Below are positions 1 to 6,857 of a stretch of 8,061 nucleotides of DNA, one piece after another. Below the pieces are notes generated by a model that made no database searches, was not told where the DNA came from, and saw only the letters and a list, made by a program, of their open reading frames with translations. Location of the stretch: positions 1 through 8,061 of the forward strand of contig SXSO01000127.1 of the NCBI GenBank assembly GCA_005792205.1, given 5' to 3'. Source of the DNA: Bacteroidota bacterium (lineage in GTDB: Bacteria; Bacteroidota; Ignavibacteria; UBA10030; F1-140-MAGs086). Within the stretch, counting starts at the first letter, position 1. Every line of letters begins with the position of its first letter. The position numbers and the translations under genes are program-made.

Positions 1-146
1 CACTTCAAGATGGAAAATATTCAACGGTTTCTGCTTCTATTATTACAGAAGGTAAAAAAAGAGTTGATGTAGATGAACTTTATGACATAGAAAACTATCG
101 TCCAAAAGTTAGACATTTACTTGGGAAACCGATGTTCTTATATTGA
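1..146 (+). CDS. C-terminal end of an unidentified enzyme, possibly 6-phosphofructokinase (5' truncated)
   Basis: An open frame enters from the left edge (first whole codon at 3) and stops at TGA 144-146, giving 47 residues. The other two plus frames are closed within the first 75 bases, so this is the only coding frame. The tail reads VDVDELYDIENYRPKVRHLL and ends LGKPMFLY. From memory this YRPK plus GKPMFL ending resembles the C-termini of some ATP- or PPi-dependent 6-phosphofructokinases of the long bacterial clades, but no catalytic motif is in view. An intrinsic terminator begins 23 nt after the stop, so this gene ends its own transcript. The existence of the gene is well supported; the identity is a guess. 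Confidence 0.6.
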   Translation, partial: LQDGKYSTVSASIITEGKKRVDVDELYDIENYRPKVRHLLGKPMFLY

Positions 147-168
147 TTTTATTTTCATAAAATGAAAT

Positions 169-195
169 AACTCCGAAACTATTTTCGGAGTTTTT
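169..195 (+). terminator. Intrinsic (Rho-independent) terminator after the first gene
   Basis: Perfect 10-bp stem AACTCCGAAA (169-178) / TTTTCGGAGTT (pairing bases 183-192), with a 4-nt loop CTAT (179-182) and a T run at 191-195. It lies 23 nt after the upstream stop codon and 48 nt before nuoN. It therefore separates the truncated upstream gene from the nuoN operon, which must have its own promoter in the next 50 bases or depend on read-through. Confidence 0.85.
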
Positions 196-210
196 AGTTT
201 AAAACTAAAA
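192..210. promoter_or_regulatory. 19-nt perfect palindrome upstream of nuoN, possible operator
   Basis: TTTTAGTTT (192-200) and AAACTAAAA (202-210) are perfect inverted arms around a central A201. The dyad overlaps the T tract of the preceding terminator and lies 32 nt before the nuoN ATG, where a promoter for the operon would be expected. A protein-binding site is possible. Because the dyad is almost all A/T in an AT-rich genome, chance is a real alternative. I could not place a convincing promoter: a near match to the Bacteroidota -7 motif (TAnnTTTG) at 213-221 is off by one base. Confidence 0.25.
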
Positions 211-242
211 CTTATTTTTTGTAAATTTCACAAATTTTTTTT

Positions 243-1661
243 ATGGATTTATTGCAAAACTTTTATAGCATTCTTCCGATTGTTAGCATTTCAATTTTAT
301 CAATTATATTGTTGTTGTTCAATGCATTTTTTTCCAAAAATGTTTGCGGAAGTTTTTTAATTTCTATTTACGGAATTGGATTGACATTTATTTTTGCATT
401 GAATCAACAAACTGATGTGTTTCTTTTTTCTGATATGATAAGAGTTTCTTATGTGAGCAAATTTTTGTTACTTATCCTTTTGTCAGCAGCATTTTTATCT
501 CTTTTGATTTCTAAAAATTATTTGGAAAAATTTTCTATAAACTTGGGAGAATATTACACACTTCTAATTTTTTCACTTCTTGGAGCAATGCTAATTGTAT
601 TAGCAAACGATTTTGTGATTTTATTTTTGGGAATTGAACTAATGTCTTTGGGGTTTTATGTACTTTCGGGATTTAATCGTAAAAATTTATTTTCAAACGA
701 AGCATCTCTTAAATACTTTTTACTTGGAGCATTTGCAACTGGATTTTTACTTTATGGAATTGCTTTAGTTTATGGTGCAACGGGAACGACAAAAATTAGT
801 GAAATTATTTCAAAACTTGATTCACTTAATTTTGTTTTTCTTTTTGTGATTGGAATTGCATTGATAATGATTGGAATTGGATTTAAAATAGCAGCATCAC
901 CGTTTCATATGTGGGTTCCTGATGTATATGAAGGTTCGCCAAGTTCAGTTACTATTTTTATGGCATCAGTTGGAAAAGTCGCAGGATTTGCTGCATTGAT
1001 TTTAACCATTGGAAATCTGATTTCTAATTTTGCCTCATCTGAGAAAATAAAAAATGTGATTGTATTTTTTTCAATTGCCTCAATGGTTGTTGGAAATTTA
1101 ATTGCAATTTCTCAAAAGAGTGTGAAGCGAATGCTTGCATATAGTAGCATTGCACATGCGGGATATATCTTAACTGCATTTACTTTATCTGATAGTTTTG
1201 CTATGAATGGAATATTATTTTATTTGTTTATATATGTATTTATGACTGTTGGGAGTTTTGGAATTATTTCTCTTATGGAAAAAAATAGCGACGTAAATTT
1301 TATTTCAATAGAAAATTTTAAAGGTTTGTCCAAAACAAATCCAATGATTGCAATGTTGATGTCTATTTTTCTTTTTTCATTGACAGGAGTTCCACCGTTT
1401 GCAGGATTTTTGGGAAAGTATTATGTGCTTTCTTCGGCGGTAAAAGCAGAATATACATTTCTTGTTGTTATTGGAGTTTTGACAAGTGTAATTGCTGCAT
1501 TTTATTATTTGCGAATTGTTGTTATGATGTATTTCCAAGAAAGTGATGAAAAAATTCAAATTGAAAATTCAAATTCATCTTTGTTTGCAATATCAATTTC
1601 AGCAATAGCAATTATAGTTTTTGGAATTTTTCCATCTGTTGTTACAAGTTTTTTTAGATAA
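243..1661 (+). CDS. nuoN: NADH-quinone oxidoreductase subunit N (complex I, NuoN)
   Basis: Antiporter-like membrane subunit of respiratory complex I (NDH-1), one of the proton-translocating subunits of the inner-membrane arm. The 472 residues are nearly all hydrophobic segments, matching the usual NuoN length (E. coli about 485). The proton-channel residues of the family are present: Glu132 in GIELMS, Lys157 in ASLKYFL, Lys215 in GFKIAASPFHMWVPDVYEG, Lys245 in SVGKVAG and Lys392 in GFLGKYYVL. The SVKRMLAYSSIAHAGY block (293-308) is diagnostic of the Proton_antipo_M domain. The PDVYEGSP stretch and best recalled similarity to E. coli NuoN separate it from NuoL/NuoM. ATG at 243 gives a normal N-terminal helix; no Shine-Dalgarno is visible. 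It leads the operon, with no other nuo gene in view: nuoN usually follows nuoM, but here a terminator and an unrelated gene precede it. The stop is 1 nt before the next ATG. Confidence 0.95.
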   Translation: MDLLQNFYSILPIVSISILSIILLLFNAFFSKNVCGSFLISIYGIGLTFIFALNQQTDVFLFSDMIRVSYVSKFLLLILLSAAFLSLLISKNYLEKFSINLGEYYTLLIFSLLGAMLIVLANDFVILFLGIELMSLGFYVLSGFNRKNLFSNEASLKYFLLGAFATGFLLYGIALVYGATGTTKISEIISKLDSLNFVFLFVIGIALIMIGIGFKIAASPFHMWVPDVYEGSPSSVTIFMASVGKVAGFAALILTIGNLISNFASSEKIKNVIVFFSIASMVVGNLIAISQKSVKRMLAYSSIAHAGYILTAFTLSDSFAMNGILFYLFIYVFMTVGSFGIISLMEKNSDVNFISIENFKGLSKTNPMIAMLMSIFLFSLTGVPPFAGFLGKYYVLSSAVKAEYTFLVVIGVLTSVIAAFYYLRIVVMMYFQESDEKIQIENSNSSLFAISISAIAIIVFGIFPSVVTSFFR

Positions 1662-1662
1662 G

Positions 1663-3228
1663 ATGGAAGCAATTTTTTCTTCAAAGGAGATTTATTCAAT
1701 AGATGAAAATGGAGTTTTGAAATATAAAATTCCATCATTGCTTTTGATGGAAAATGCTGGAAAAAATGTTGTTGTCGAAATAAAGAATTTTTTTGGAGAC
1801 ATTGAAAATAAAAACTTTTTAATATTCTGTGGAAAAGGAAACAATGGAGGAGATGGATTTGTAATTGCTCGTCATTTATTTAATCTAGGAGCAAAAGTTG
1901 AAATAGTTTTGATTGGAAAAATTTCTGAACTTAAAAATGATGCAAAAATAAATTTTGAAATTGTAAAAAAAATCAAAAAACAATTTCCAAATAATTTATG
2001 TGTAAAAATATTTTCTAAAAATTTTTTCAAGAGAAAAATTGAATGCGATGTAATTATAGATGCAATTTTTGGAACAGGGTTTTCTCACACCGTAAAACCA
2101 CCGTTTGTCAAAATAATAAATTGGATAAATCAAAGTGGAAAAAAAATTGTTGCAATTGATATTCCTTCTGGAATTAATTCTGATAATGGGAAATTTACAA
2201 CTTGTGCAGTAAAATCAGATTTAACTGTTACAATGTTTGCAAAAAAAAATGGGCATTTGATAAATGATGGAAAAATTTATTCGGGACAAATTGCAGTTGC
2301 AGATATTTCTATTCCTAAAACTGAGTTTGTAAAAAAAGCAAATAAATTTTTAATTGAAAAAAAAGATATTCAAAAATTTTTTCCACAAAGAAAGTTTGAT
2401 GTCAACAAATATTCTATTGGAAAAGTTTTCGTGATTGGAAGTTCACAGCAATATCCATCATCATCTGTGATGGCATCCCTTTCTGCTTTAAGAAGTGGAA
2501 GTGGTGCAGTGGTTTTGGGAACAGTAAGTTCTATATTTCCATTTGTTGCAAAAAAACTTACGGAAGTTTTGATTGAAAAATTGGATGAAACAAATGATGG
2601 AACAATTTCTATTTCTTCAAAAGAAAAAATTTTTGAAAAAATAAATTGGGCAAACTGTATTGCAATTGGTTGTGGAATTGGAACTAATTTGGAAACACAA
2701 AATTTAGTTTCAGAAATTATTTCTACTTGTGAAAAACCACTTGCAATTGATGCAGATGCATTGAAATATTTTGAAAGAAAAAATTTTGTAAAACCAAAAT
2801 TTGCAATTTTAACTCCACACATTGGAGAGTTTTCTCGTATGACAAAAATTTCAGTTAAAGAAATCGAAGAAAATAGAGTTCAAATTATTTCTCATTTTGC
2901 AAAAAAATTTAATTCAATAATTGTATTAAAAGGTTCTCCAACTATTATTGCGGATAAAAAAGGAAATATCTTTTTTAATTCAACGGGAAATTCAGGAATG
3001 GCAACAGTTGGAAGTGGCGATGTTTTAACAGGAATTATTGCAGGAATTTTTTCTCAAATGAAAAACGATATTTCATGTGAAGAAAAACTTTTGCAATCGG
3101 CAATTTGTGGAGTTTATATTCATGGAAAATCTGGAGACATTGCAAATGAAAAATTTGGAAACTCCCTTTTGGCAACTGACATTATTCAAAATATTTCAAA
3201 TGGTATTTTAAAAACTTTGCATGAATAA
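1663..3228 (+). CDS. nnr: Bifunctional NAD(P)HX epimerase / ADP-dependent NAD(P)HX dehydratase
   Basis: Metabolite-repair enzyme: the N-terminal domain epimerises R- to S-NAD(P)HX and the C-terminal ribokinase-like domain dehydrates S-NAD(P)HX back to NAD(P)H using ADP. The 521 residues match the fused form (E. coli about 515). N-terminal YjeF_N domain (about 1-225): MENAG (29-33), GNNGGDG (59-65), DAIFGTGF (133-140), DIPSGINSDNG (166-176). C-terminal dehydratase domain (about 245-520): LTPHIGEF (383-390), KGSPTIIA (423-430), and TVGSGDVLTG (448-457) with the expected catalytic Asp453. The usual HKG...VLVIGGS entry is altered to NKYSIGKVFVIGSS (249-261 region). The ATG at 1663 is 1 nt after the nuoN stop and begins a normal N-terminus; an upstream TTG at 1621 would add 14 residues read inside nuoN and is unlikely. 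It overlaps vanZ by 8 nt. Repair of damaged NADH beside an NADH dehydrogenase subunit is a sensible pairing, though this is inference. Confidence 0.95.
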   Translation: MEAIFSSKEIYSIDENGVLKYKIPSLLLMENAGKNVVVEIKNFFGDIENKNFLIFCGKGNNGGDGFVIARHLFNLGAKVEIVLIGKISELKNDAKINFEIVKKIKKQFPNNLCVKIFSKNFFKRKIECDVIIDAIFGTGFSHTVKPPFVKIINWINQSGKKIVAIDIPSGINSDNGKFTTCAVKSDLTVTMFAKKNGHLINDGKIYSGQIAVADISIPKTEFVKKANKFLIEKKDIQKFFPQRKFDVNKYSIGKVFVIGSSQQYPSSSVMASLSALRSGSGAVVLGTVSSIFPFVAKKLTEVLIEKLDETNDGTISISSKEKIFEKINWANCIAIGCGIGTNLETQNLVSEIISTCEKPLAIDADALKYFERKNFVKPKFAILTPHIGEFSRMTKISVKEIEENRVQIISHFAKKFNSIIVLKGSPTIIADKKGNIFFNSTGNSGMATVGSGDVLTGIIAGIFSQMKNDISCEEKLLQSAICGVYIHGKSGDIANEKFGNSLLATDIIQNISNGILKTLHE

Positions 3229-3604
3229 ATTTTTAGATTTTTTACGGTATCAATTTCTCGCAATTTTGTGGTCATTTTTAATTTTTTATTTTTCGGAATT
3301 GAAAAAAGTTCCAGTTCCAAAATTTCCATATTCTGATAAAATTATTCATTTTGGAATTTTTTATTTTCTTGGAATTTTAGTTGCAAGAGCATTTATTTTT
3401 CAAAATAGAATTGAAGTTTTAAAAAAATATTTTTTTGCTTTTACAATTATATTCGTCTTTATTTATGGTGTTAGTGATGAAGTTCATCAAATTTATGTTC
3501 CGGGAAGAAAAGCAGAAATTTATGATTTAATTGCTGACTTATTGGGTGGAATTGTTGCGGCATTAAGTGTAAAATTTGTTCTTAAAAAAAATAAAAAATT
3601 ATGA
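3221..3604 (+). CDS. VanZ-like family membrane protein
   Basis: Small integral membrane protein of 127 residues with about four hydrophobic segments (roughly 10-24, 43-60, 70-84, 103-121). The VanZ-like signature is present: SDKIIHFGIF (38-47) after the first helix, then SDEVHQ (85-90), PGR (94-96) and the Asp-rich helix YDLIADLLGG (101-110). The family is named for VanZ of teicoplanin-resistance clusters, but most members are housekeeping membrane proteins of unknown biochemical role. Nothing here suggests glycopeptide resistance, since no vanHAX-type genes are near. The ATG lies 8 nt inside the end of nnr and the stop overlaps the next start as ATGA, so it is probably translated by coupling at both ends. 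Confidence 0.88.
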   Translation: MNKFLDFLRYQFLAILWSFLIFYFSELKKVPVPKFPYSDKIIHFGIFYFLGILVARAFIFQNRIEVLKKYFFAFTIIFVFIYGVSDEVHQIYVPGRKAEIYDLIADLLGGIVAALSVKFVLKKNKKL

Positions 3605-3906
3605 CAGAAAATATTACGGAAGAAAAAATTTATTCATCTCTTCAAAAAGTTTATGATCCAGAGATTCCCGTAAGTGTTGTGGATTTAGGATTGATTTATG
3701 ATGTAAAAATTTTTGAAAATTGGGTTGGAGTAAAAATGACTTTAACAACTCCCGGTTGTGGGATGTCAACTTATATTGCAAATCAAGTTAAAGAAGCAAT
3801 TTTAAAAATCAACGGAGTGAATGAATGTGATGTAAAAATTGTTTGGGAACCAAAATGGTCACCAGAAAAAATGAGCAATGAGGCAAGAAAAAAATTAGGA
3901 ATGTAA
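3601..3906 (+). CDS. MIP18/DUF59 family iron-sulfur cluster assembly factor (SufT/PaaD-like)
   Basis: A 101-residue protein that is essentially one MIP18 (DUF59) domain, a family that helps mature or deliver Fe-S clusters (SufT in bacteria, PaaD in phenylacetate catabolism, CIA2 in eukaryotes). Visible hallmarks are DPEIPVSVVDLGLIYDV (19-35), the beta strands VGVKMTLTT (42-50), and the conserved Cys53 in TTPGCGM. The tail VWEPKWSPEKMSNEARKKLG (81-100) is typical of bacterial members. It lacks the N-terminal extension of full-length SufT and the zinc-like Cys tail of PaaD, so it is best named at family level. Its ATG overlaps the vanZ stop (ATGA). In an operon that starts with a complex I subunit, a role in Fe-S supply to respiratory or other Fe-S enzymes is plausible but inferred. 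Confidence 0.9.
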   Translation: MTENITEEKIYSSLQKVYDPEIPVSVVDLGLIYDVKIFENWVGVKMTLTTPGCGMSTYIANQVKEAILKINGVNECDVKIVWEPKWSPEKMSNEARKKLGM

Positions 3907-3910
3907 AACT

Positions 3911-4015
3911 ATGTCTACTAATGTTAGATATTTTATTGGAACAGATCGTAAACCATTTAAAAAAAAATCAAAGTGTAGAAAATTAAATTTTAAAAAAAAG
4001 AAAAAGTATGAGTGA
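3911..4015 (+). CDS. Candidate 34-residue highly basic small protein
   Basis: ATG at 3911 is 4 nt after the stop of the Fe-S factor gene, and the TGA at 4013-4015 overlaps the ATG of the acyl-CoA dehydrogenase gene (4008) by 8 nt, the same overlap seen between nnr and vanZ. The peptide starts MSTNVRYFIGTDRKPF and ends in a Lys-rich tail: 14 Lys/Arg against 2 acidic residues, with a single Cys22. I recognise no family. The charge would suit binding to nucleic acid or ribosomes. It fills what would otherwise be a 101-nt gap in an operon whose other junctions are nearly gapless, which is the main argument for it. Against it: an open frame of 34 codons can arise by chance in A-rich DNA, where Lys codons are common. 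Confidence 0.45.
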   Translation: MSTNVRYFIGTDRKPFKKKSKCRKLNFKKKKKYE

Positions 4016-5171
4016 AAATAAAAATCAATTCAATGTTAGTTTAAACGAAGAGCAATCAATACTTCAACAAAGTGTTCGTCAATTTGCGGAGAACGAAATT
4101 AAACCATTTGTTTTAGAACTTGATGAGGCACAAAAATTTCCAATTGATATTGTGGAAAAAATGGGAAATGCTGGTTTTCTTGGAGCAACAATTCCCGAAC
4201 AATATGATGGAAGTGGAATGTCTATATCTGATTTTGTGATAATTATGAAAGAGATTTCAAAAATTGATGCTTCAATTGGATTGATTTTAGCTGCTCATCA
4301 TGGACTTTGTCTTTCACATCTTTTTTCTTTTTCAAATGAAGAGCAAAAGAAAAAATATATTCCTGAATTAGCAACGGGAAAAAAAATTGGAGCATGGTGT
4401 TTGACAGAACCATTCAGTGGAAGTGATGCGAGTGGAATGAAAAGTAGAGCAGTAAGAAATGGAGATCATTATATTCTAAATGGAACAAAGAATTTTATTA
4501 CAAATGCTTCTTATGCATCTACATTTGTTGTGATTTGTATTGTGGAAAATGAAGGCAAAAAACAACACACAGCATTTATAGTTGAAAAAAGCTATGAAGG
4601 TGTTTCAATAGCAAAAAAAGAAAATAAACTTGGAATGAGAGCAAGTGATACTGCACAAGTTGTTTTTAGTGATGTAAAAGTTCCAATAGAAAATCGTTTA
4701 GGTGAAGAAGGTGATGGATTTAAACAATCACTAAAAGTATTAGATGGTGGAAGAATAGGAATTGCAGCACTTTCACTTGGGATTATAGAAGGATGTTTGG
4801 AAGCAAGTATAAAATATGCAAAAGAAAGAAATCAATTTGGAAAATCACTTTCAGAATTTCAAGCAACTCAATGGAAAATTGCTGATATGTCAACTCAATT
4901 GGAAGCAGCAAAATTTTTGACGTTTCAAGCAGCATATTTAAAAGACAATGGAAAACCGTTTGGGAAAGAAGCATCTTATGCAAAACTTTTCGCAAGTGAA
5001 CTTGCATGTTCTGCTTCAAGTGAAGCAATTCAAATTCATGGTGGATATGGTTATATCAAAGAATTTCCTGTGGAAAAATTTTATCGTGATGCAAAACTTT
5101 TGACGATTGGAGAAGGAACTTCTGAAATTCAACGTCTTGTAATTGCAAGATATTTATTAAATGAAATCTAA
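4008..5171 (+). CDS. Acyl-CoA dehydrogenase, short-chain (butyryl-CoA dehydrogenase-like) type
   Basis: FAD enzyme that makes the alpha-beta double bond in acyl-CoA and passes electrons to ETF. The 387 residues match the family (about 380-390). Signatures: AWCLTEPFSGSDASGM (129-144), FITNASYASTFVV (163-175), LGMRASDTAQVVFSDVKVP (208-226), LDGGRIGIAALSLG (245-258), YAKERNQFGKSL (270-281), IHGGYGYIKEFPVEKFYRDA (343-362). The catalytic base is Glu369 in TIGEGTSEIQ, as in short/medium-chain enzymes. Isovaleryl-CoA dehydrogenase instead has Ala here and its Glu in the LDLER helix, where this protein has LDGGR. The likely substrate is therefore a short straight or branched acyl-CoA other than isovaleryl-CoA, despite the carboxylase neighbour. 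Start ATG 4008 is followed directly by a normal family N-terminus. The stop is 2 nt before the next ATG. Confidence 0.93.
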   Translation: MSENKNQFNVSLNEEQSILQQSVRQFAENEIKPFVLELDEAQKFPIDIVEKMGNAGFLGATIPEQYDGSGMSISDFVIIMKEISKIDASIGLILAAHHGLCLSHLFSFSNEEQKKKYIPELATGKKIGAWCLTEPFSGSDASGMKSRAVRNGDHYILNGTKNFITNASYASTFVVICIVENEGKKQHTAFIVEKSYEGVSIAKKENKLGMRASDTAQVVFSDVKVPIENRLGEEGDGFKQSLKVLDGGRIGIAALSLGIIEGCLEASIKYAKERNQFGKSLSEFQATQWKIADMSTQLEAAKFLTFQAAYLKDNGKPFGKEASYAKLFASELACSASSEAIQIHGGYGYIKEFPVEKFYRDAKLLTIGEGTSEIQRLVIARYLLNEI

Positions 5172-5173
5172 AA

Positions 5174-6829
5174 ATGAAAAAAATTGGAACTGAAATAAAA
5201 TTGTCTGAACAAGTTTTATCAAAAGAAAAATTTAATAAAGAACTTGTAGAAAAAATTAGTGTGTTAAAAAATGAAATTCAACTTGGTGGTGGAAAAAAAT
5301 CGATTGAAAAACATAAATCAAAAGGTAAATTAACTGCGAGAGAAAGAATTGCAATATTGATTGATGAAAACACAAATTTTTTTGAACTCAATATTTTTGC
5401 GGGTTTTAAAATGTATGAAGAATATGGAGGAGCAGCATCTTCAGGAACAATTTTTGGAATTGGAAAAATACATAATCGCGATTGTGTAATTGTTGCAAAT
5501 GACGCAACAGTAAAAGCAGGTGCATGGTTTCCTATTACTTGTAAAAAAAATTTACGTGCTCAAGAAATTGCAATGGAAAATCGTCTTCCAATAATTTATC
5601 TTGTCGATAGTGCAGGAGTTTTTCTTCCACTTCAAGATGAAATTTTTCCTGATAAAGAACATTTTGGAAGAATTTTTCGGAACAATGCAAAAATTTCTGC
5701 GATGGGAATTCCGCAAATATCAGCAATCATGGGACCGTGTGTTGCAGGTGGTGCGTATCTTCCAATTATGAGTGATGAAACATTTATTGTAGAAGGTGAG
5801 GGTTCTGTTTTTCTTGCAGGTGCTCATCTTGTAAAAGCAGCAATTGGAGAAATTATAGATAATGAATTTCTTGGTGGTGCACGGGTTCAATCAAATATTT
5901 CAGGTGTTACCGATAATATTTGTAAAAATGATAGTGAATGTTTAGAAACAATTCGCAGTATTATTTCAAAGTTTTATGAATTTCAAAAAGCAAATTTCAA
6001 TCGTATTGAAAGCAAACTTCCAAAATTTTCAAATGAAGAAATTTATAAAATTCTTCCCGAAGATACTTTGAAAAATTATGATACATATGAACTTCTTGCG
6101 AGAATTGTAGATGGTTCTGAAATTGATGAATATAAATCTGGTTATGGAAAAACAATCGTTACTGCATACGCAAGAATTGATGGGTGGAGTGTTGGCATTG
6201 TTGCAAATCAAAGAGCAATTGTGAAAACTGAAAAAGGTGAAATGCAAGTTGGTGGTGTTATTTATTCTGATAGTGCAGATAAAGCAACAAGATTTATTTT
6301 GAATTGCAATCAGAGAAAAATTCCACTTTTATTTTTGCAAGATGTTACGGGATTTATGGTTGGAAGTCGTTCTGAACACGGTGGAATAATAAAAGATGGT
6401 GCAAAAATGGTAAATGCTGTTGCAAATTCAATTGTTCCAAAAATTACAATTATTGTTGGAAATAGTTTTGGTGCAGGAAATTATGCGATGTGTGGAAAAT
6501 CTTATGATCCACGATTTATATTTGCATATCCAAATGCAAAAATTTCTGTGATGGGAGGAGCACAAGCAAGTAGTGTTTTGATGGATATAAAACTGAAACA
6601 AGTTGAAAAAAATGGAAAACATTTATCTGATATTGATAAAAAAAAATTACTTGATGATATTATAAATTCATATCAAGAAAAAAGTACATCTTTATATTCG
6701 GCATCTCGTTTGTGGATTGATGAAATTATTGATCCCAAAAAAACACGAGAAGTTATTTCAAATTGTATTTCCTATGCAAATAATAATCCACATTTTGATG
6801 ACTTTAAAGTTGGTGTAATTCAAACATAA
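5174..6829 (+). CDS. Acyl-CoA carboxylase carboxyltransferase (beta) subunit, methylcrotonyl-CoA carboxylase type
   Basis: Carboxyltransferase that moves CO2 from carboxybiotin onto an acyl-CoA. The 551 residues compare with about 535-560 for MCC beta. Two crotonase-fold halves are visible. The N half has KGKLTARERI (50-59), YGGAASSGTIFGIG (84-97), NDATVKAGAWFP (109-120), LRAQEIAMENRLPIIYLVDS (127-146), HFGRIFRNNA (163-172) and the oxyanion loop MGPCVAGGAYLP (186-197). The C half has FLQDVTGFMVG (387-397), GAKMVNAVA (409-417), GNSFGAGNYAMCGKSYDPRF (429-448) and NAKISVMGGAQASSVL (454-469). The VKAGAWFP, FPDKEHFGRIF and FGAGNYAMCG blocks point to MCC/geranyl-CoA carboxylase rather than propionyl-CoA carboxylase. 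The biotin-carrying alpha subunit must be encoded elsewhere. It is the last operon gene; stop TAA 6827-6829. The exact substrate is not settled: MCC is the default, but the adjacent dehydrogenase is not of isovaleryl type. Confidence 0.9.
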   Translation: MKKIGTEIKLSEQVLSKEKFNKELVEKISVLKNEIQLGGGKKSIEKHKSKGKLTARERIAILIDENTNFFELNIFAGFKMYEEYGGAASSGTIFGIGKIHNRDCVIVANDATVKAGAWFPITCKKNLRAQEIAMENRLPIIYLVDSAGVFLPLQDEIFPDKEHFGRIFRNNAKISAMGIPQISAIMGPCVAGGAYLPIMSDETFIVEGEGSVFLAGAHLVKAAIGEIIDNEFLGGARVQSNISGVTDNICKNDSECLETIRSIISKFYEFQKANFNRIESKLPKFSNEEIYKILPEDTLKNYDTYELLARIVDGSEIDEYKSGYGKTIVTAYARIDGWSVGIVANQRAIVKTEKGEMQVGGVIYSDSADKATRFILNCNQRKIPLLFLQDVTGFMVGSRSEHGGIIKDGAKMVNAVANSIVPKITIIVGNSFGAGNYAMCGKSYDPRFIFAYPNAKISVMGGAQASSVLMDIKLKQVEKNGKHLSDIDKKKLLDDIINSYQEKSTSLYSASRLWIDEIIDPKKTREVISNCISYANNNPHFDDFKVGVIQT

Positions 6830-6857
6830 AGTTTTGAAATTTTTTCTTTTCTCACTT

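Noticed and set aside
1621..1662. TTG-initiated N-terminal extension of nnr by 14 residues
   Set aside because: It lies entirely inside the 3' end of nuoN, and the family N-terminus fits the ATG at 1663, 1 nt after the nuoN stop.
1377..1738. Two 60-codon minus-strand frames across the nuoN end
   Set aside because: Antisense to nuoN/nnr coding sequence, with low-complexity translations and no family resemblance.
2370..2822. 150-codon open frame on the minus strand
   Set aside because: Fully antisense to the dehydratase domain of nnr, which is clearly coding; no recognisable protein. It is a by-product of A-rich coding sequence.
3221..3604. Glycopeptide resistance gene (vanZ proper)
   Set aside because: Only the broad VanZ-like fold signature is present and no other van genes are nearby; most such proteins are unrelated to resistance.
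4783..5028. 81-codon minus-strand frame
   Set aside because: Antisense shadow of the acyl-CoA dehydrogenase gene.
5535..6622. Three minus-strand frames of 63-72 codons
   Set aside because: All antisense to the carboxyltransferase gene, with translations biased to Phe/Ile/Cys and no sensible domain.
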